Position numbers and translations under genes: made by a program. 64,000 nucleotides of DNA, taken from contig JAEMWC010000366.1 of the NCBI GenBank assembly GCA_016490735.1, forward strand, positions 515,001 to 579,000. Direction: 5' to 3'. This DNA is from Pachyseris speciosa. Its lineage: Eukaryota; Cnidaria; Anthozoa; Scleractinia; Pachyseridae. The notes below the pieces were generated by a model. That model saw nothing but the letters and a program-made list of their open reading frames with translations, was not told the origin of the DNA and ran no database searches. How positions within the stretch are numbered: position 1 is the stretch's first letter; each line of letters starts with the position of its first letter. This document shows positions 1-11,300 of the stretch, in pieces.

Positions 1-1100
1 GCTCGCGCGTGTCAACAATTGATTTGGCTTTTTCTTTGGGGCTCTCGTTGTGAAACCGTGAGTAGTAACACTTGCTTTTTACTCCAGAGTGCAGGGGTGT
101 TGGGCATTTGCAATTTGGCCTTGAAATGCGATGCCCTTCGTTTAAGTTGCATGATTTTTACCGTCAGTTCCTCCGAGGACTCTAGTTTTTTTCTATGTAA
201 ATATTTCGTTGGCCGACGCCTTGCATCCGCGCGGGCTGAGTGGGCTGGCTTGCGTGATTCTTCCACTTCTAACGCGAGTCACCCCATTCCTTTCTATGAT
301 GTTTGTCTTCGCGTTCTAGCTCAAGTTTTGTCTGTTGATGATCTCGTCTCTCGTAAGATTTATAGTTCTCTCCTCTCGCATCGTTCGTCTTCCCCTCTTC
401 TCCCGAAGTTCTGGTCTTCTTTTCTGGGGTTTGTGCGTCGTGCCCAAGACAAGAGACCATCGATCATTGTTTTCTTCATTGCCCTCGTGTTAAAAGAGTG
501 TGGACCCATTTCCAGCCGATTCTGTCTCTCCTACTGTGTCTTGATTTCCTTGTTAATTGTCTTTTTGTCTTTTTCTTTTTATGGCCCGCAGTTTCTGCTA
601 AGAGGGCCAGAGTCGCACGTTTTCTTCTTAAGTCCATCCTCTACGGTATTTGGGTGTTTCGCAATAAGGCCAGTCTTTTCAATGGTAAAGAGGACCATAG
701 GGCTACCATTCGTTATATTACGAACGATGTACGGAGGAGAATTCCGTTGGACTTTATTCGGCTCTCTGAGTCCTGTTTTGTTGAGTCTTGGCTGATCGAC
801 GATTTCTGTGTCGTGGAGGATGGGTTTGTGAGGATCTTTATTTAGTCGTCCTTCTTTCATGTCTGCGCATTGTCTGTGCGCTGTTCGTGGACTATATAAT
901 CAAAGGCCCTATATAGGGAATTTGTTTGGCCTGTGGCCTCAGGGGCTTTATTTAGGTATTTTGTTTTGTATCAGATCGCCTACTCCGGATAAACGTTCAC
1001 TGTCTGATGTACTTCTGAATATAACGTGCGCCTTTGTTTTTTGTCCTTGTCTTTGTTTGTCTTTTAATTTGTTTTATCTGTGAATAAACTTTCTTATACA
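1..1100 (+). pseudogene. 3' end of a degenerate L1/Tx1-type LINE ORF2 plus 3' UTR
   Basis: The sequence reads as the C-terminal part of a non-LTR retrotransposon polyprotein, split over two frames. Frame 1 (about 280-430) carries a segment with PLLPKFWSSFLG, and another frame (498-845) carries ILYGIWVFRNKASLFNGKED and a terminal RRRIPLDFIRLSE block. I know both blocks from the end of Tx1-like LINE ORF2 proteins in cnidarians and other invertebrates (recognition from memory, not a search). The frame change near 430-500 shows the copy is broken. The ORF ends at 845. The following 250 bases look like a 3' UTR and end with AATAAA at 1083, just before the tandem repeat at 1102. The 5' part lies outside the window. 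Confidence 0.62.
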
Positions 1101-1312
1101 ACCGAAACAGCTGTCCATGGCTGCTAATGCTTGGGCTCAATCTCTGCTTTGGTAGATTTAAGGGGTAATGCCCGCTACCTTGTGGCCTTAGTGCCCTTAG
1201 AGTGGCTTCAGCTTCTTTGATCACATTGATTTGTGAAGTATCCTTGTCACTCCTGCCACATCGATCCCACAAGCTTTACGATTTCATTGCTTGTTTTACT
1301 GATATGTGGGTA

Positions 1313-1398
1313 CTTGAGCCTGAGCATTAGCTATGCCATGCTGATGAGGCCTAACAAGGCCGAAACAGCTGTCCATGGCTGCTAATGCTTGGGCTCAA
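1313..1398 (+). ncRNA. Type I hammerhead ribozyme, junction 1
   Basis: All core parts are visible. CTGATGA is at 1341-1347. Stem II is GGCC (1348-1351) with GGCC (1358-1361) around the loop TAACAA, and GAAA is at 1362-1365. Stem III is very short and built on the palindrome ACAGCTGT. The cleavage triplet is GTC at 1371-1373, with cut predicted after C1373. Stem I is long: GCCATG with CATGGC next to the core, then GCATTAGC with GCTAATGC, then TTGAGCC with GGGCTCAA, separated by small internal loops. A minimal self-complementary stem III is typical of metazoan retrozyme and PLE hammerheads, which are thought to act as dimers. Confidence 0.88.
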
Positions 1399-1566
1399 TC
1401 TATGCTTTGGTAGATTTAAGGGGTAATGCCCGCTACCTTGTGGCCTTAGTGCCCTTAGAGTGGCTTCACCTTACTTGATCACATTAATTTGTGAAGTATC
1501 CTTGTCACTCCAGCCACATCCCACAAGCTTTACGTTTTCATTGCTTGTTTTATTGATATGTGGGTA

Positions 1567-1652
1567 CTTGAGCCTGAGCATTAGCTATGCCATGCTGATG
1601 AGGCCTAACAAGGCCGAAACAGCTGTCCATGGCTGCTAATGCTTGGGCTCAA
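1567..1652 (+). ncRNA. Type I hammerhead ribozyme, junction 2
   Basis: This copy lies 254 bp downstream of the first and has the same core: CTGATGA at 1595-1601, GAAA at 1616-1619, and predicted cleavage after C1627. All paired positions of stems I, II and III are conserved, so both junctions look catalytically intact. Confidence 0.88.
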
Positions 1653-1789
1653 TCTATGCTTTGGTAGATTTAAGGGGTAATGCCCGCTACCTTGTGGCCT
1701 TAGTGCCCTTAGAGTGGCTTCACCTTACTTGATCACATTAATTTGTGAAGTATCCTTGTCACTCCAGCCAAACCCCACAAGCTTTACGT

Positions 1790-1960
1790 ATCTATTGGTT
1801 AAACCGAAATCCGTTACCGCATGTCCAGCAGCGCAGTTCATTTATGGTAACAGTCCTCAAACGTTACAATTAGAAATGCCTTTTACATCACAAGAAATAA
1901 ACAGCTGAATTGGAAAGGAAAGTACTTATATGAATAACGTCGAAGGACGAAGAAATTTAT
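1790..1960 (-). repeat. Inverted fragment of the 6.4 kb repeat-family module
   Basis: Read on the minus strand, 1838-1915 gives CAGCTGTTTATTTCTTGTG, then GATGTA, then a TTTCTA...AACGTTTGAGGA segment. This matches the plus-strand modules at about 11410-11475 and its tandem copies. The similarity continues over a conserved ACTTATATGA-like stretch near 1925. The family is therefore present here in opposite orientation, about 2 kb before the first plus-strand fragment. Confidence 0.5.
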
Positions 1961-3985
1961 ACTGACTACTACTGTTTGCACAGACGTCTATTTTAGAACT
2001 TCTTTGTTCTTGTAAAAAAAAAAAAAGAAATACGGAAAGATGTTACTCGTCAGCTTTCATTCGACTGACCTGCATGCTTTAGAATGTGATCCCCATAATG
2101 AAATATCATATAACCATCCATGAACATGCTTAAAGCTTCAGTGAAACAAAGTCAAGCTAAAAGGGGCGGGAAGTGCTGTTCAACAGTACATTTGTACAGC
2201 TTTCTTTTGAATGGTCATGTTTTGGCTTTCTTCAAACTTTTGCACGAAAAAGTACTGCCAAAACATTTACTTATGGACGGTCTTTCTTTTGAATTTCATA
2301 GTCCACGGTCTACAAAGTAGACTAGGAGTATCCGTTGCATGTACATTCTTCAGAACAGGCGTCAGTATATTAGTATCCTTGCGCGCGTGCTTGGTTTGTT
2401 ATCTTATGGTCAATTCTCTCTGATTCGAAAACATTGACTGGAAGGTTGCATCTTCTAAGGGCTTTTGTAAGTTTGTCTGAGATGTTGAATATTCCTGTTC
2501 CAATGACTTCTGTTCGAAATGCATTAGTCGGCAAAGATGACTTCGAAGCTTGCTTCTTTGCTAGTATATCTTTGGTTAATTTCAGGAAGACGTGCTTCCA
2601 TGAAAGATTCTGCCTCGAATGCTAGGATTTCATAAACAAAATCGTGTTCTGCGACAGGAATAATGCTTTGTTTTCAACTGTTAGTTAATATCTTACCTGA
2701 ATGAACCTTCGATCTACATGGAAATACAGAAGAATCAAGATCCAGTTTTTAGTTCTTAATTCGACTAATACGGCTCGTTGTGGTTTCGGTGACTTTTCTT
2801 CATACTGGGAGTACTTTGTGACTGAAAACTAATACAACACGAGATATCAATGTGTTTGATGCAAGTGGGTTACCCTCTAAACAAATTCACAGCGTCGCTT
2901 CCCCCGGAGAGAATCCAATTATTCTATTCACTTTTTGTTTGGCCTAATCTTCTTTATGAATTTCCAAGCTTATGTAGGGAAGATCTTATTTCGGTCCATG
3001 TGCCATACGTGCCTTACTGTGTAAATTTACGTTTGAGTAGATGAACATTTGAGTTATTCAGGTAGAAATATTGTCTTTGCATGTGCCTTTGCATGTGACC
3101 GCATCCCATTTTCCAAAATACAGGCTGAAATGCAAATACTTTACACACTTAGTCGGTCTCATTAACGTAAATGGTCACATATTTACATGTAAGAGCTTCA
3201 CACTGAGACTGTTGCGGTAAATTGAAAACTTAAATACCTGAGGTCAACAGAAATTAAGTCAATGTAGGTTGGGAAGACCCTCACGCATAATGAAATGCTA
3301 TGTGATCCGTGAACAACGTTTCGCAAACTATATAAAAAGCGCTTATTCCTGGTTATTCGACCAGTTATTAAAAGCCAAATTCATTGAATTTTCACTAAGG
3401 AGAGCGCGTGAAGTACAATTGCAGTTGTCAGTACAGTTTTCTCAAATAACAAGCTCCATTTATGTACAAAGTCTGGGCCGTAGCCAGATGAAAATTGTCG
3501 CCGATGCAATGGGTACAAAAAGCGCCTCTCTAATATTCAATTATCAGTTATATTTTTCAATCTATAGCCTCTTAGAGAAACATCAAAACATGCTTACGCC
3601 TCTGTGACACTAAACAGACTGCTTTTTTTTTTTTTTTTTGTAAGAAACACATACAGGGAGGGACAAATATAATTTTTACCAAGGCAAGTGCCTCGGTTCG
3701 GCTCATAAGTAGCTAAGGCCCTGAAAGTTCTATGACTCATTGTACTCACGTTTTCATTGGTGTTCGCTTCTTGATTCATCGTCAAAGAGCGAATAGTGTA
3801 AAGCTCTTGTGCCGTTCGCAAGTGCTAAGGGTCTCAAAGACGCGCCTACAAAAAGAAAGGTTGAGGATATATTGACTGTTCAAAATCGTCATGCTCAAAC
3901 CAGTCGTGCCTATAATAGATTCAAATACTGACCAGTTATTAGTCTTTCCCCTAATGATCTGTGCTCAGCGGATGCTAATTCTTAC
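1961..3985. other. No recognisable gene; AT-rich intergenic sequence
   Basis: I see no long coding frame, no paired terminal repeats and no recognised domain. The short open frames (such as 3269-3607) have no recognisable motif. A run of T occupies 3623-3639 and an A-rich run lies near 2014-2026. Confidence 0.5.
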
Positions 3986-4026
3986 TTAGCCTGCGTAGGC
4001 ACACCCTCTAGTGCCCCTTTGCATAT

Positions 4027-5039
4027 CCCTTTTCGATCCAAGTGGGTGCTATTTATTTCACCAGATTTTGGGCAATAAATGGTCTGGGGCTCTTAACTTC
4101 TTCATATATGGAGTTATTATGAAAATATCTGCTGTCTTGAAATACTGGGGACCCAGGATTTAGAGTCACGTGATGCACCCGAGTGGCTGTTGTTTGTCGA
4201 GTCAGTGGAATCGCTTGACTGTGGTGCAATTGTCAGTTTTAGAGTGCTTTTCTGAGCCATTTTCCTCTGCAGAAGCCCCCATGCTGGCATCATTAAGCTA
4301 GAATGTGGGTAAAGGCAAGCCTTTGAAAGAAACCAGAGGTGAGAGGCGGTTTTATGTTGATGGAGATGCCAAACACGCTCTGTTGTGATGATGGTGGCTC
4401 GATATGGAACCTGTCTCTCTTGTCTTTCTGCAAGTGGATTCGGGGAGCTAACGAGGCAATGTGGGCTAGTTCTGACCGCTAAAAATACTCATCGATGCAA
4501 CATTTTGCTGGTAGCACCGGGTGGCTCAGCACTTATCGAAAAACTATGTAATGAACTGAAGGAGAGTTCTATGCTCGCGGCGTGGTTACAGTTCCCAGAA
4601 TTCTTTTCGGCCGTGAACGAGTCCAGTTAAGACACACAAGATTGGATCTCAGAAACGGGCTGAAACGTGGCAGGCACCAAATGTGAGAGAAACGTTTCAT
4701 AGCTGATAATAAGGAGAGAGCTTGAGGTTTGCTGTAAATGTAGAATCTTGATATTTGGGCAGTTTTTCTTATTAAAAAGTTGGCCACAAAAATGTGTAAA
4801 TTTTGGTGTTATTCTCTGGCCAAAAAACAAGCATTTTGGGCTTTGCTGTTAAACGATCGGTGATATGCAGCGGAATTCTGGTATTGTAGTCGTTATTTTT
4901 AGCTTTAATGATTGCTAAAACACAGTTGGTCCTATTCACACAATTATTATAACGTTCTGACAAACTTTAAACAAGAAATAAACCATAAAAAGGAAGCAGT
5001 ATTTATCATCACATATGTGTGACGTTGGATGGAAAAGAG
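4027..5039. mobile_element. Putative non-autonomous DNA transposon, TSD ATAT
   Basis: The older repeat copy is split between TTGCATAT (ending 4026) and ATATATGAG (starting 5040). The inserted 1013 bp begins CCCTTTTCGATCCAA and ends with the near-inverse TTGGATGGAAAAGAG, giving imperfect terminal inverted repeats. ATAT at 4023-4026 and 5040-5043 fits a 4 bp target duplication. The interior (about 4240-4640) resembles 46725-47120, so it belongs to a family with another copy in this window. No transposase is visible. The superfamily is not assigned. Confidence 0.55.
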
Positions 5040-5594
5040 ATATATGAGTCCCGGCGCTCTCAAGTTTACTCTCCGGCTATTCTGTACTTTTAGATGGATA
5101 ACAGAGGAAACCAAAATGAAAACGTGAGTATAACATGAGTCAAAACAAAGTTGTTTAATGGTATAAACTAACAATATCCTTCATATAACCGTTCACGAAC
5201 CTTGTCTGTTGAGTCAACTGTTCTTCAAACTCGCACCCTTCTTATTCAACTCTGGGCATCCATTGAAGAACTATGAGTTTAATTATCACAATAAAAGACA
5301 ACAGCAGCAACAAAATGACATCTGCGTACGTCAAAATGGAATAAACGGTTTTATTTTACAAAACAACATTCACGGAACATAACACTGGCTTACCTCCCAG
5401 ATTAAAATATCTGACCATCTGCGTCACTTTCAGCAAGCAACGTTCTTTCGAACACAAGGAGAAATTAAATGATCTTTGCGAGAATTTTCAAACCGAGTAA
5501 AAGCATCCGCGCAGTTGTTTGGCTAGGGAAAGCACTGATCAAGTTTGTCTTGAGAGCAATAGCGTTTTAACATAAGTCATGGCGGGCGGCAAAT

Positions 5595-6917
5595 AGCGAC
5601 GCGCACTAATGACGTCACAAAATTGGAGCCCCCTGGGTGACTCAGACAAACATATTGCTTTTCTGTAAGAGTGTGAGTTGAAATTACTGGGTCGTTCGCG
5701 AGCAGTTCTCTTCCCTCTTTAACCGTTCTGACTGAAGATGAAGATGTTCCCTTCTCCATATTTTGAAGAGAACCAGAAGACAACACTGTGGGGCAGTTAA
5801 AACGGTGGTTGAAGTGCCGGGGTTTCAAATTGAGTGGAAAATGCGATGAACTTGTGTCCGACTGCACTGAGAGAATGAAAGAGTGGACATCACCACACGC
5901 TTGATCCGAGTATTAATTAAAGCAACCTCCTGAGTTTGGATAACTGCGGGAAAATGGCATTTTGCATGTCTCTAAATGTGAAGCTTACATAAATCAGCTG
6001 AATGAACGCAGTGAAAATTTTGTGCACATATGATTGTTCGATTTTCCTTTCTGGAAACAGATAAATACATGTAGTCTTTATCTTATCGAAAACTCACTTG
6101 TTCAGTTGATGGTATGCAAAGAGCAAACGTGGTCGAGAAAATTAAGCAGAATTTATTTGTGTGATCTTCGCAACGAAGTGTTCCATAAGAGCTGGAATAC
6201 TCCCCGGCGATATTATCGTAGCACAGACTACTCACGACTCTGGGAGCATTGCGAAAAAGCCCCGAGAGACTTGCTCGCAGGCTACCTTCGCTGTCGGCCG
6301 TTATAGATTTTCCTAACACGTTGGTTGGTATAGATTCAGCAAAATTCTTGTCGATTAGGTTTTCTACCTTTGCCAGTGGCTCTGGTATTGTTTTCTGGGG
6401 CCTTTCTCAGTTGGGGCAGACACGCGCATTGTTTGGTGTGAGATTTGCTCAGTGGATCGGAAAATTTAGTAGTGGGACCGTTTTCTCTGGGCCAGTGAAG
6501 GGAACAAAGAGAAGCTTATGCTTCTGGCACAAATGTATGTATTTCTGGCCGGGAGATGTTTCTCTCTGTAAAGAATTTCCGTGAACAAGCTATTAACCAA
6601 CGTTCGCACTTCCCAATATGTTGCGAAGATTTTGGGAACTGAGTAAATACCCAGATTCTTGTCAATCTGAGGGATTTTTTGCATTTTTTTGGATACCTCC
6701 AGTCCGTTTTGCACTCACACAAACAGCAGTGTTTGGTGCTAACCATTTATCGCCCTTCTGGAAAGCAAATACCACAATTTTATCGATTCTTTCGTGTTTT
6801 TGTTCGAAAATTATCACTCGCGCCTACACATTTCCCTTTAGCGAACTGCAATGTTTGAATGAGTCACGGCGGGGACTAAAGTGACAAAATCTATTTATAG
6901 TAATAGTGCGCGTCGCT
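5595..6917. mobile_element. 1.3 kb TIR transposon remnant inside a repeat copy
   Basis: Terminal inverted repeats AGCGACGCGCACTA (5595-5608) and TAGTGCGCGTCGCT (6904-6917) match perfectly over 14 bp. Both are flanked by AT (5593-5594 and 6918-6919), compatible with a 2 bp AT target duplication. The element splits the repeat between the CATGGCGGGCGG block and TGTGCGGTTGCACTC, which are contiguous at about 12537-12565 and 33525-33550 (within small indels). The interior carries a broken SAP-like coding remnant. The AT duplication and SAP domain recall ISL2EU or Harbinger-related elements, but I cannot assign it firmly. Confidence 0.65.
5744..5904 (+). pseudogene. Frameshifted SAP-domain-like remnant
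   Basis: From ATG at 5744 one frame reads MFPSPYFEENQKTT; a frame change near 5785-5788 then continues as VGQLKRWLKCRGFKLSGKCD followed by ELVSDC, and ends at the TGA at 5902. The second part has the helix-extended-helix pattern of SAP domains (hydrophobic, LKxWL, xCRG, basic, GKxxxLV). SAP domains of this type occur at the N terminus of transposon-encoded proteins in cnidarians. Its place inside a TIR element supports a transposon origin. It cannot be translated intact. Confidence 0.5.
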
Positions 6918-8200
6918 ATTGTGCGGTTGCACTCTACTAGCTAGAAACAGTTTAAGATATGGAAGTTTTGTAGTCTCTCAATGTGTCCCGCAATAATACA
7001 TAGTATCTTAACCGAAACTTGGACGATCCTAGCAATCAAAGAACCTAACACGAGTCGTTGATTCTCCCATGTGGCTCCGAGATTGAACACACTCACGTGT
7101 TGCTAAATCCACACTAAGCGTGCTAACGATAAATGTGTACTCTTCAGCCTCTTGGAAAAACCTCATGTACGTGTAAGCCGCAAACTATACTCAATCCACA
7201 ATTCTTAATTGAATGCTCACTTTATTGAATTAGAAGTATTTCGAACGCATCCAAGTTGACAATAATAATGATGCTAAGTTTAAGGTTGCTCAGTCGTTGA
7301 TGTAAATTATGTTGATGATTTGTCTACGGTATAAAGCTATAGACTACAATATTTTTTAACCAATTTTAAAAACGGGATCAAAGGAGTGAAAAGGAGAACT
7401 TACAGGCCATTGTTCCGGTCTTCTGTCGACGAGACAATTAACAAAACCTGAACGCTTTGGCGAAGATCACTACGCAAAAATGTAAGCCACATGGAAATGG
7501 CGACACGTAATCACTGCAACTTCACGTGATATTTCTATCAAGAGGTTTTTAAGGTGCTTGAGGTCACAACGTGGTAGTCAAGGGAAAAATAAAGTCACGC
7601 GCGTTTCAATGTATATACCAGCCCCAAATGGAATCCGAAATAGTTTTTAAAAACCTTTAAAGAAGTATTTTCTCTATGTAAAAAGGCCTATAGCTCCTTC
7701 TTCAGAACTTTGGGATAACGTCCAAACTCAGAGACGCCTTCCGATCGTGCAACGGTAGAGCAATTTTTCATTTGACCTTGAAGCAAAACAAAACAGGAAA
7801 CGAACCATCAAATGGCATTGGATTGGTTTAGCGAACAAAAACAAAGTTTTGCGGCTTTTAGTGAACTTGATGATTGGTCGAACGAGCAATGTTTTTATTC
7901 CTATTGATGTGTGTTCGTAAGCGGGAACGCGACTGAGGCATTGTGTGCATCAGTATTTTGACGGGAACATATCGCTTTATTGACTCTGGCGACCTAATTC
8001 CTGAAGCGTGGATGCCCACGATCAAACACCACAACAGCCGATCAGTACCAAAGCGGACCGCTGAGGGAACAATTTCTAGTCTGAACGACAAGGATCCAAC
8101 TCCTCCAATCAACAACAGCCTAAACGAGGATCGAAACGCACCAATCACCACCAGCCACGGTGCTTCTTATACTCACACGCAGCCAGCTGCAGTCGACACC

Positions 8201-8245
8201 ATCGCCTGATGAAGACCAGCTGTATAGCGGTCGAAACGTCGCGAT
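8201..8245 (+). ncRNA. PLE hammerhead ribozyme, apparently intact
   Basis: Stem I is ATCGC (8201-8205) with GCGAT (8241-8245). The core is CTGATGA (8206-8212), then A, stem II GACC (8214-8217) with GGTC (8229-8232), GAAA at 8233-8236 by the usual numbering, and a two-pair palindromic stem III ACGT. Cleavage is predicted after C8240. Hammerheads of this form are known from the terminal repeats of Penelope-like elements. The TGA stop of the upstream coding tail (8207-8209) lies within CTGATGA. Confidence 0.85.
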
Positions 8246-8263
8246 TCACATCTTTGTGACTCA

Positions 8264-8383
8264 GGCCCGTTTCAAACGTCGAACTTCTCATGTGTCGAAT
8301 CTAATGCAAATGAGAAAAATCTATTGTTTTCGCTCATTTGTATTAGATTCGGCACATGAGAAGTTCGACGTTTGAAACGGGCC
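8264..8383. mobile_element. 120 bp palindromic MITE with TSD TCA
   Basis: The element starts GGCCCGTTTCAAACGTCGAA and ends with its inverse; the arms extend about 50 bp on each side of a short centre. The uninterrupted PLE tail reads GTGACTCAATCGTGAG at 15057-15072. Here TCA (8261-8263) and TCA (8384-8386) flank the insert, so the insertion site is resolved exactly as a 3 bp duplication. A 3 bp duplication with a GGCC-type terminus suggests a PIF/Harbinger-like source, which is inference. Confidence 0.85.
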
Positions 8384-11300
8384 TCAATCGTGAGACAAAA
8401 GATTAACTCAGCTATCATCCGTAATTTCTCTCAAATAATAATTTCGCTCATCATTACACAGGCAGAGACGACTTAACAAAATTGGCTGACTCACCACCTG
8501 TAGATCTCAACGCAAGTATTTTTACTACAGCAAAAATTTTAAAACTTTTAGTGTCTGTCTATATAATCCTGGTGGCTGACGACATTACATTTCACACCTT
8601 CTTCGTCAGTGACAAAACTTGCTTAATCGCCTAAAACCTGGTACTTTGGACGCAATCTTTTCCTCGTGAATTTGTTTATTTTGACAAAAGACGGAAGATA
8701 ATTCCGCAAAATTCAAGCATCCCGAAAGTCAGTGAACACTTCCAGACGTCAATTACAGATTTCGAACATAAATAAATGTGGTTTTTAAAATTGCTAAACA
8801 AACCACTTTGAACATTTCATCGTTCCTGCGAACCAGTAAGATGGCTAAACTGTCCTTATTTGCAGGTTCTATAGTTGATCAGTTTGATTGATTTTTAATT
8901 TGGTTCACAAAGGTGTTACACAGTCAAACCGAAATGTTGGTCTTCCATTTTACGTGGCAACTGTTTATCGCTAACGGGGTCGCCAAACTTCATTGGGCAT
9001 TAATATGGAAAGACATAACTTAGCCAAAATCACGTGATTGACAAAGTGACTCTGAAAATACTATGCGGCAGTAACTTTCGGATAGACTGCAAGCTGTTTG
9101 TTTACCACAACCAGCACAACAGGGCTTCGGAACATCAGCTTTACAATTGTTCGGTAAGAATTGAAGCGGGAACTTTGTAGCTGACTTAATACTTGATCTC
9201 ATATACTTTTTGAAATACGTGTTCAATCGATCGAAAGGGCAAGCAAAGGGTCATTGAGTACAGTCGGTGCTTGCCTTAAATTAAAATCCGCACCAAACGT
9301 ACAAAGCAGTTAAAACTGCCAAATGCAACACTGAATACGAACGATAAATGATTATCTGAATTGTAGACAACAGGTTTGAGCATGAAGGCTGGAGCTTAAA
9401 AGATAGGAAAAAAAATCTTAGCTTAAATAGCAACTCTACCTCAGCTCAATGTCCTCTAGAGTGTACCTCTGCATTTTGTAGGCGCACCCTCTAGTGCCAC
9501 CTTGCATATATAGCTCCACTAAGTTTACTCTCGGGCTATTCTGTACTTTTAGATGGATAACCGAGGGAGCCAGGATGAAATCGTGAGTATAACATGAGTC
9601 AAAGCAACGTTGATAAATGGTACAAACTAACAATATCCTTCATATAACCGTGGACCTTGTCTGTTGAGTCAACTGTACTTCAAACTCGCACCCTTCTTAT
9701 TCAACTCTTGGCATCCTTTGAAAAACTGTGAGTTCAGTTACCACAATAGAAGCCAATAACAACAAGAAAATGACGTCTGCGTACGTAAAATGGAATAAAC
9801 AGTTTTATTTTACAAAACAACATTCACGGAACATAACACTGCCTTGCCTTCCATATTAAAATGTCCGATGATCTGCGTCACTTTGATTTAACTTTTCCGT
9901 CAGTCTTGCATTACAATTAACATAAAAACCTGCCTGCTGTGTATCTTTCTGTCCTGTTGTGATATTTGCATTTTCGTATCCTGCGAAATGAAAAGTATAA
10001 CTTGATTTGCTCACTTACTAAAACACGCCATTAATGACTTAAAGATCCGTTCAAACTACTCGAAGAATATTTATACTACAAGGTACTTATGACACAAGGA
10101 CCGATGACTAAACCATAACTTTATATAACTTTAGGAATGCATCCTGCAAGGTCAGTTCACAGTTGAAGCAAGATGAATGATCACTCACTTTGCGAGCATT
10201 TGACTGCAGACCACCGTACACCTGAAGCATGGCGGCGAGTGTTTTGTTAGAAAGCATTAATCAGCTTGTTTTGCGAGCCAGAGCACTTTGGGTGAGAAAC
10301 GGGGCGAGCAAAATGTTCATAGTCTACTAGCAGTAAAGAGCACTTTTAGATCATGTAGACTTTGCAATCTCACAGTATGCCCAATAATGTAAAGTACTCT
10401 CGCTACCCGCAACTCAGTCAACGATTGCTATAGTTGAACAAATTGACAAGTGTGCTTTCATGTTTGCATCGACATTTGGATAACAGATTGGTGTTTATGG
10501 TGTTCGATAACTTTCAAAGAAAGAATGAATAAACATTGTAAAATGCCACCGCTCAAATCAAAGTTATTTTTAAGTACATAGTTGCCACTTGTTTACTAAT
10601 TATTGTTCAAAAGGTATCTTTACTCTTTCTGTGGATATAATCCTCACATCTGATTATTTAAGAGGTGTCAGATACTGAGCAAAAATACTACTTTCTACTA
10701 CTAATAAAAATAAAACTACAGTTATACCTGATTTTCCTATTAACAAGTTTGTCAAACTCAGGCTGTCCGAGGTGTTTCAAGCTGAAGTTATGAACAAAAT
10801 TCATAAATGCAACCCTTCAAATAACAGGTTCCTCAGAGTTCCTGCCTTTTCGTGCTATACGAAGCAGTTTGAATTGAAATTTTCAAGGCTTCGAGTTAAA
10901 CGTAATGTTTTTAATTGCGACAAGCCTATGGATACTGAACGTCGATAGAATTTCCTTACAAAGATAGGTAAACTTCAATATGCTTGTACGAAACGGGATG
11001 GGACTACATTTGGGGTAAGAATGTGAATGTAATCCAAACATGTTGCCACAAATAAAGTCAATATTTTCGTAGTTCCTCCCCGTAACAATGATTAAAGAAA
11101 AACAACTGTCGGCATAAAGTGCCACCACTCAGAATTAAGCAATCTGTAATGTACTAAATACTTCCCAGCTCGGAATTGTTTGTTAAGCTTATATAATTAT
11201 GAATGACTAATTGTCTAGTATCTGGAACAAAGTTTAATAAATCCTACAGTATACCCAATCTAATGAAAGCTAATGAAGAATATTTTTCAATATTTCAATC

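Larger units (their letters stand above)
1102..1789 (+). repeat. Tandem array, 2.7 copies of a 254-258 bp hammerhead-ribozyme monomer (retrozyme-like)
   Basis: The segment CGAAACAGCTGTCCATGG recurs at 1103, 1361 and 1615, giving periods of 258 and 254 bp; the difference is a CGAT present only in the first monomer. The copies differ at very few positions. Each full junction contains a complete hammerhead fold, so self-cleavage of a tandem transcript would release a 254 nt monomer (1374-1627). Tandem monomers of this size with a type I hammerhead match the known metazoan retrozyme family, which is non-coding and gives small circular RNAs. The first copy starts inside the ribozyme, right after the LINE tail at about 1100; the last copy stops at about 1789. 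Confidence 0.85.
7997..8420 (+). mobile_element. 3' fragment of a Penelope-like element
   Basis: The plus strand reads IPEAWMPTIKHHNSRSVPKR, then a Pro/Asn/Ser-rich tail ending VDTIA and a TGA at 8207-8209. This is the C-terminal tail of the PLE protein seen more fully at 14442-15071. The hammerhead and the 3' tail with GAGACAAAAGATTAACTCAG follow. The 5' side is truncated and joined directly to the host repeat (GACTCTGGCGACCT ending about 7996). A 120 bp MITE at 8264-8383 interrupts the tail. Confidence 0.78.
3990..8910 (+). repeat. Older, interrupted left copy of the 6.4 kb unit
   Basis: Short blocks match the young array in the same order: 3990-4026 and 5060-5410 match about 9470-9890, 5431-5590 matches about 12388-12540, and 6921-7995 matches about 12555-13630. 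About 2.5 kb of the array unit (9893-12387) is missing at about 5410/5431. The copy is interrupted by a TIR element at 4027-5039, another at 5595-6917, a PLE 3' end at about 7997-8420 and a 120 bp MITE at 8264-8383. It keeps 8652-8908, about 250 bp that the young units have lost, so it is an older sister copy. Confidence 0.8.

Noticed and set aside
880..925. CTATATAATC and palindromic CCCTATATAGGG as a promoter
   Set aside because: It lies in the 3' UTR of the LINE remnant, and no gene start follows.
10883..11128. 81-residue minus-strand frame in each young unit
   Set aside because: Present only through duplication; no domain; the related part of D1 has lost it by deletion.
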